NCBI GenBank assembly: GCA_028554755.1
Contig: JAPTOF010000002.1
Location: 11,767,001 to 11,831,000 of the forward strand
Direction of reading: 5' to 3'
DNA from: Cordia subcordata
Taxonomy: Eukaryota; Streptophyta; Magnoliopsida; Boraginales; Cordiaceae
Length of the DNA stretch: 64,000 bases
Both the position numbers and the translations under genes were made by a program. The notes below the pieces were generated by a model. The model had not been told where the DNA came from and did no database searches. It saw nothing but the letters and a program-made list of their open reading frames with translations. Positions 58,132 to 64,000 of this stretch are shown in pieces. Position 1 is the stretch's first letter; each line of letters opens with the position of its first letter.

Positions 58132-60516
58132 AATTATGTGGATAAGAGCGACAGTAGTTTGGCTAACTACAAAAATCAAAAAGAAAAAAAAGAGTAACTT
58201 ATTCAGTAAAATCAAAAACTGAAACGGAAGCGTAACTGTTTTTGAAAATATTTAATCATAAACTACTAGGTTTTCTAAAAAACATGGATGAACTATTTAG
58301 ATAAAAATAATAATTTGAATAGAAAATCAACCTAAAAAATTAAAAACCTAATTAAACATTAAAAAAATCAAATACAATAAAATGAATCAAAAGAGATATA
58401 CTTAAATGGATAGAAACCTAATTGAAATAGATAATCTACCTAAAATAATTAAATTAACTTAAACATAAAAGCCGACAATTAGATGAATCAAAATATATGC
58501 AAAATAGTCTTATAAATTTTAAACAAATATATATATATATATAGTTATTTATTTTAATATTTGTGCATAAATATAATTTTTTTGGTTTATTAATTTTACA
58601 TAATAAATTAATAACCAATTTTTTTTTTGATATTTTTAAGGCTTAAAACCAAAACTTATTAGATTATCAGCCGGTTACTTATAAAAATCAAAACCTAATA
58701 GATACTTTTTTTATTTTTATTAATGGATTTTTGACCAGAGATACCAATAGTTTTGAATTTAAACCTTAATAGTTGACATTCTGACCCTTTGGAGCGCAAA
58801 TTAAGTTGAGAGCACAAGTTCAGAAAAAGGAAAAAAGAAAAAAGAGAAAGGAATTTTAGCCTTTCTATGAATTGGTTCATCAATGTTCCTTTTACTTTAG
58901 TCCAGTCGGGAACCTAGTTACAATTCATGCACGAAAAATGTGGCAAAGGGGCACTATTCCTTTTGGCTATCCAATGATTCGATTCCTTCCATGTCAACTT
59001 TTTGTTAGAATAAGAAAACGTATCCTTTCTGAATTTAGCTAAACTAAAGTCCATCTTGATCATAGTGTGGTCCAAACTTTGAATGATATATGAGTACTTT
59101 ACTCGGAAAGGCAATGTTTAAGCTAATTATGAACTAGATTTATCAAAATTGGTTTCAACAAAAATAACCTATTTGAATCCGAGACCAAAATATATATATT
59201 AAAGGGAAAAAAAAAAGCAAGTCTCCTAATCGTTTTTTAAGTATTCCTCCATTGAATTTGGGTTTTAACCTTACTATGAAATTTTAGTTGAGATGTAAAG
59301 TTTCAAGTAGTAGACACATGATTAAAAGGTGCTATCAACAGAAGTTGTTAACTGTTGGCCTTGTCATAGAAGTACTATAAAAAAAAAATGAAGAACAGAT
59401 ATCTTTTAGAAATTTTGAGGATAATTTTGAAATTTTAAAAATATGAAGAGATATTTTTTAAACGAAAAAGTAAAACAGCTTTGCATGATATTAAAATAAT
59501 TTGGCAAAAGCCTTTCCCGAGAAGCTACTTTTTTTTTTTTTTGACTTGGCTTTATTTAAAAGCCCTTTAGAAAAGGCCACAACATTTTTCATCTTGTATT
59601 CCACATATTGACTTTGTTCATCTTTAATTTCCTGATAATATTCTCAAAAAAAAAATAAAAATACGCAAGTGGGGAACCCTTAGACTATGGTCTCTAAGAT
59701 CAAGGGAACAAACTTTTTCTTTCTGACTTTTCCGCAGATTTGATGCTTGAATGGTTCAATTAAGCAATCTACAGCTCAAAGAAGATTCCTTATAATCATC
59801 GTGTTATAAGTTTTCCTTCTCACCAAACAATATTTTCTTTTTCAAAATTATTTTTCTAAACTAAGGATAAGTCTCCTTAATGGACCTATTCAGAAAACAC
59901 CTAATATGCGTAAACTAAGTTAAATTCTTTACACTCACTTAACGAGATAAGATTTGATTTGATTTTGATTTATATATTTTCTAGGTCAAAAATTGATTTT
60001 GATATCTTAGGAAAAAATACAAATGAATTACATGTTCAGTCTTTGATGCGCAAGAGACGTGTATCTGTTAGTCCATTTGATATGAAACTTATTTGGAATA
60101 AATGCAAAGTTTATTTAGTGTCTTAAACATAAACATATGAGCAATTTAATACTTTGTAAACATTTAATTTTAGGGTAAAATCCACTTTTCCTCCTATGGT
60201 TAGTGTAATTAGTTAATTACCCTTCAATTTTATATTTTAATTATATTTTATCCTAATTAAACAAATCCCGTAATAAGCTAATTAAACAAAGCACATGATG
60301 CAACATGCATTTTACCCTTCCATTTTATTTTAATTTACCATTGATGTAAATACTGTTGAAGGAATTTCAAGAGTAAATAATGCCGTACCCATGTGATTTA
60401 TTATAAATGAACGCTACTCCTTTATGATATAAAAATAGATTCGGGTCTCTATTTTTGAGGGAGTGTTTATGCTATATATTTAAATACCACATGAGAGTTT
60501 CGAGTTTATTTTAAGA

Positions 60517-60562
<46 letters not shown>

Positions 60563-62864
60563 ATATACTATATATTTGAGAATTACAAGAAAATTATATA
60601 CTTCTTTTAAAATTATAAGGAATAATATATAATTGTGATAAAGTATAACAAGAGAGAGTACTATTTACCCGAACTTTTGATGATCTTCTCGACAAACTAT
60701 GACACAATAGATGATAAATTGTTATTCATGAACTATAATTACATGAGACTTTTGTGGGGGCGAGAAATTATCCGCTTTAATAAAAATACGACAACCTTGA
60801 ACGTCACATATACAAAATTATTCTTGGTCCCATAATTATTGAGTATCAAAAAAGTTTACTCGGCGTTCTATCTTTATATTCTATCAAACTGATTTCTATA
60901 TCTAAAGTGAGATTGATATCGATGGCAACCTCGACCAAAAATATATGAGAATACATTATAAATTAGTCTTGTCAATGCTGAAAATAACAATTATATATTA
61001 GTCCAAGTTTGTGTGGAAATAGTTTCACAACTTCAAATGAGTTCTTCTCTTTCTCGAATTTGTCCAGGGATTTATTCTATAGGCGGAACCCCGTCCGCTC
61101 CCCCCCCCCCCCGCTCCCCACCCCCAACCCGGGTTAAAAAATTATATATTAGTGTGTGTAAAATTTTTAAAATTCTTCTTATTGCCTCTTTAATTTTTTT
61201 CCTCTCCTTTTTTTGTCTAAAATTATTCTCATAATATCCTTTTAGTATATATTTTTCTTATGTAGATGATATATTAATAATTAAATTTTGCAATAAATAA
61301 GTCATTTTAGCAAATAAATTTTATTGATCTTTAATTTATTTGTTTTGCTGGTTAGGTACTTAGTGTTTTCTTTTGCAAGATAAATTCAAAAAGTTTATAA
61401 GATTAAGATAGCTTCTTCATAGAGAATTCATTTATTTAGAGAAGTTTTTTCGTATATTATTTATTAATTTCGTAAAAGAGAGAAGAACTTAATTTAATAA
61501 CAAAATCAATAAACTTTTCTTTACCAATTTTTTAATTTTTTTGTTAAATAATATTTTTTACACTTATTTACATTTAAACAAAAACTAGTATCACCAATAT
61601 TTGTTGTTACAATTATTGTTATATATAATAGATTATCTTCGAGAATGATTCTCATTCAAATACGTCAATAAACCTTGTCACTCCACAAAAGATTCCTGAT
61701 TCCGCCCCTACTATTGCACCTCGTGGTTATCTTGGATTGACACACGAGAGATCTGGACGAAGGAAAGTTCTCCTTGGCTGTGATTACCGTGAGAAATGCA
61801 ATCGAAAGAGTCACGATAACAATCTCACTCGCTTCTATCCTTTTCCGATGCCGTGCGCCTCAAAGTGGATTGGACTATTTTAGGCGACAAGAGACTAAAC
61901 TATGCTAATTGCAAGACTACTGTACTCGACTAAGCTACGCCTAAACTACTCTAAATAGTAAAGCTTTGGGCTTCCAACAAGCTCAACGGATCCTCATTAT
62001 TTAATGCTTAAAACAAGATCCTTGTTCAGGCAAGCAATTGCAACCTTAAATATCAAATTCCTCCAATAATTCCGGAGTTTCACATTTTGCCACGTCATTT
62101 CGTTTGCGTTATAATGGATTCCTCAGCCACACCAATATTTATTTGACTTTATTTGTCGATTATGCGATTTTCTAACTGCAAATAACCTTAAATTATATTT
62201 TTTTTTTACCCTTACTGACCACGAACTTAGTACTACCTCAACCAAGAACATTTATACTTTAAGGTAGGTTAGACATTTTTGAAACCTCATCCATGTCAAA
62301 AACGACTAGCTAGATACATTGATACATGATAAAAATTTCATGTATCGAGTTGTCCTTTTTTATATACATGGTTGCAACAGATCAATCCCGTGTGGGATCA
62401 TGTTGAATGACCAATTTCCTCATCAGCAGCAAGAAAAAGGTGTTTTTAAAGATCAATCAGAATCAGTAAATGGACAAGTTGCATGGGATTCTTTTGTAAA
62501 CAACTGAATCAGAGAATGCTGCTGGTAGGTCAGTTTTCTTTTTCATTTCACTTCAGGCTGTTTGAGCTTCTCGTGTACAAAGGTACGAAAATATTGTGCC
62601 TACATGTTTCTTAGAAAAAGTCCCATGTTCTTAGGAAAAGTCTCTTACGTAATAATCAAGAATACTTATCCGATAAAGGATTCGAATTACTTTATAATTT
62701 ATAATATTATGAAAGAGACTCGATAATAGCAAACGATTTCAATTATAATTTTATTATCAGTTTCTCAGTAAAACTTAGTAAAATAATCTAATTTATTAGA
62801 AAGTTTAAACTTGTCCAGATGATATTTAATTTGTAATAACACGTCCTGTTATTTGTAGTTGACA
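58132..62864. other. Intergenic AT-rich region
   Basis: No gene is supported. A TA/CA microsatellite occupies 60519-60563. Poly-C (61100-61112) lies in a segment bounded by GGCGGAACCCC near 61083 and the reverse complement of GATTCCGCCCC near 61700, which could be the ends of a small hAT-like element. Bases 61735-61900 are distinctly richer in GC and hold no open frame that I recognise. Confidence 0.4.
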
Positions 62865-63078
62865 TGTTAGAGTTACTACTTATTTAAAAGTTTAATCTTA
62901 TAGAGAGGATTTTTGTGTTAATGCGCCTTAGTAGTATTTTAAATGGGTGGCACTCAGAGTAGTTTAATGTTTTAAATGGGTAGCGGTGACATTCAAAACT
63001 CGTGACCTACATTCTGATACCATGTTAAAATGATCACTTTATTTAAGTTTACATTTGAAAAAAATGATATTTCCAACA
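62865..63078 (-). mobile_element. SMART-like mini LTR retrotransposon, about 214 bp
   Basis: In minus orientation: LTR 63078-63023 (TGTTGGAAATATC to TTTTAACA), the primer-binding site TGGTATCAGAAT (63022-63011), about 100 bp internal DNA with CACCGCTACCCATTTAAAA, and a second LTR ending ACTCTAACA at 62865. The internal motif is shared with the element at 23453-23724. Flanks TGACA (62860-62864) and TAACA (63079-63083) form a 5-bp duplication with one mismatch. The boundary of the second LTR near 62921 is approximate. Confidence 0.7.
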
Positions 63079-63083
63079 TAACA

Positions 63084-63906
63084 CTTTGAGATCCAAGTTT
63101 TTTATTTCAACTCACTTCAAAGTGATAGTTTCTTTTTAAATTAATTTACTATGTTTTGCTTTACTGCTTCATCTTGTGAATTTTATGATCTCATGTGTTG
63201 TTTCCAGGATTTACTTGCATACCAACCAACTTTTACTTTCCAACTAATGACATGGTAATCAATAGGTATAATCGCTGTTGGCGCGGCGGAGTTTAGGACC
63301 CACGGTATCCTTTTTGAATATAAATTAAAAATTAAATATAAAAATATCAAATATTTAATACCATAATGGCATCTCAATATACACAAAAAGAATATACATA
63401 AGTATTTATTATCATTGTTGCAAATAGACAATATCTTACAATTGTCCTAATTTGATTGCAGATTTTAAAAACATTGAATATTTAACTTAAAATATTTCTT
63501 TTTATAAAAGACCAAGCAGTCATTGTTCTTTTATTTTACCTTTCTTTATCTCATCATTTCTATGTATTTTTAATTTTTTTTTGTTTTATCCCAATTTACT
63601 TTTTTTTTAATTCTGAATTTATTTTTTTGATTGAAAATAAAATAAAAGTTTTGATACTACCTTTATCACAATCATAAGGGAGTGCACTTTTATTAAGAAG
63701 GAATGTACCTCATGTTAATTAATCTCTTATAATCGAAAAATTAACAAAAAAAGGATAATGATAACATTACTTTTTTAAAAAAATCTATGTGACTCCATCT
63801 ACTTGTTGCAACATGTAGTTGTGTGAGGAAAACCCTACATTCGAGTGGTTAGTTTTAATTAGAGTAAGGAATTTCTTACATACAATTATATAGAACCGTG
63901 AGTCAT
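63084..63906. other. AT-rich intergenic stretch
   Basis: No gene is seen between the two SMART-like elements. Confidence 0.4.
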
Positions 63907-64000
63907 TGCGTTAAAGTAATAAATAAATATAAACAAATTCTCTTTACATACTTAATTTTTTAAATAAAAAGGTAATTCTAATATAGTATTAGAGTCTATA
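63907..64000 (+). mobile_element. Third SMART-like element, cut by the window end
   Basis: An LTR at about 63907-63983 (TTAAAGTAATAAATAAATA, then CAAATTCTCTT, then GGTAATTCTAATA) is followed by TAGTATTAGAGTC, the same decayed primer-binding site as in the element at 23453-23724. The LTR aligns with that element along most of its length, in the opposite orientation. The 3' LTR should lie within about 200 bp to the right of the window. Confidence 0.7.

Overview
This window is plant nuclear DNA, most likely from a eudicot. It is very AT-rich, has large introns with GT-AG junctions, and is dominated by transposable elements. Three ordinary genes lie in the middle: a secreted class III peroxidase resembling Arabidopsis peroxidase 12 (28403-36770, + strand, 4 exons), the chloroplast one-helix protein OHP2 (40536-37866, - strand, 2 exons), and a conserved plant protein of unknown function ending in a CaaX prenylation box (45425-41980, - strand, 2 coding exons). 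The peroxidase and OHP2 genes converge. I cannot name the species. No tRNA gene, CRISPR array or organellar insert was recognised.

Left third (1-23.7 kb). Bases 1-8470 are the 3' part of a decayed Ty3/gypsy retrotransposon of the Tat lineage: gag, protease, RT, RNase H, a second RNase H, integrase, an antisense extra ORF and the 3' LTR. A small copia-type element with an internal deletion sits inside that LTR in the opposite orientation (TSD CAAGG). A TIR element lies at 9838-10857 and a copia LTR fragment at about 11530-11937. Bases 12-23.2 kb look like a large Mutator-like element carrying a Ulp1 (C48) protease-like gene on + and a FAR1-type transposase on -, both broken, and both filled in their non-coding parts with dozens of copies of a TTTGTTCAGT-type motif. 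The transposase is split by a solo LTR of 1849 bp with a perfect TSD (TCCAA). A 272-bp SMART-like mini-retrotransposon follows at 23453-23724.

Middle (23.7-46.7 kb). Intron 1 of the peroxidase holds a foldback element, a CACTA-like end and a tRNA-derived SINE with a 12-bp TSD. The promoter and untranslated leader of the CaaX gene are full of dinucleotide repeats.

Right third (46.8-64 kb). No host gene was recognised. It holds MITEs, a non-autonomous Helitron (53035-54499), a MULE deletion derivative with clear TIRs and a truncated MuDR-type transposase (54699-56570), a decayed 5S rRNA-like segment of Cassandra type (58010-58131), and two more SMART-like elements (62865-63078 and 63907 to the window end).

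The insertion history can be read from target-site duplications: copia in gypsy LTR, gypsy LTR in MULE, SINE inside a tandem duplication. All transposon ORFs seen carry stops or frameshifts or are truncated, so none looks autonomous.
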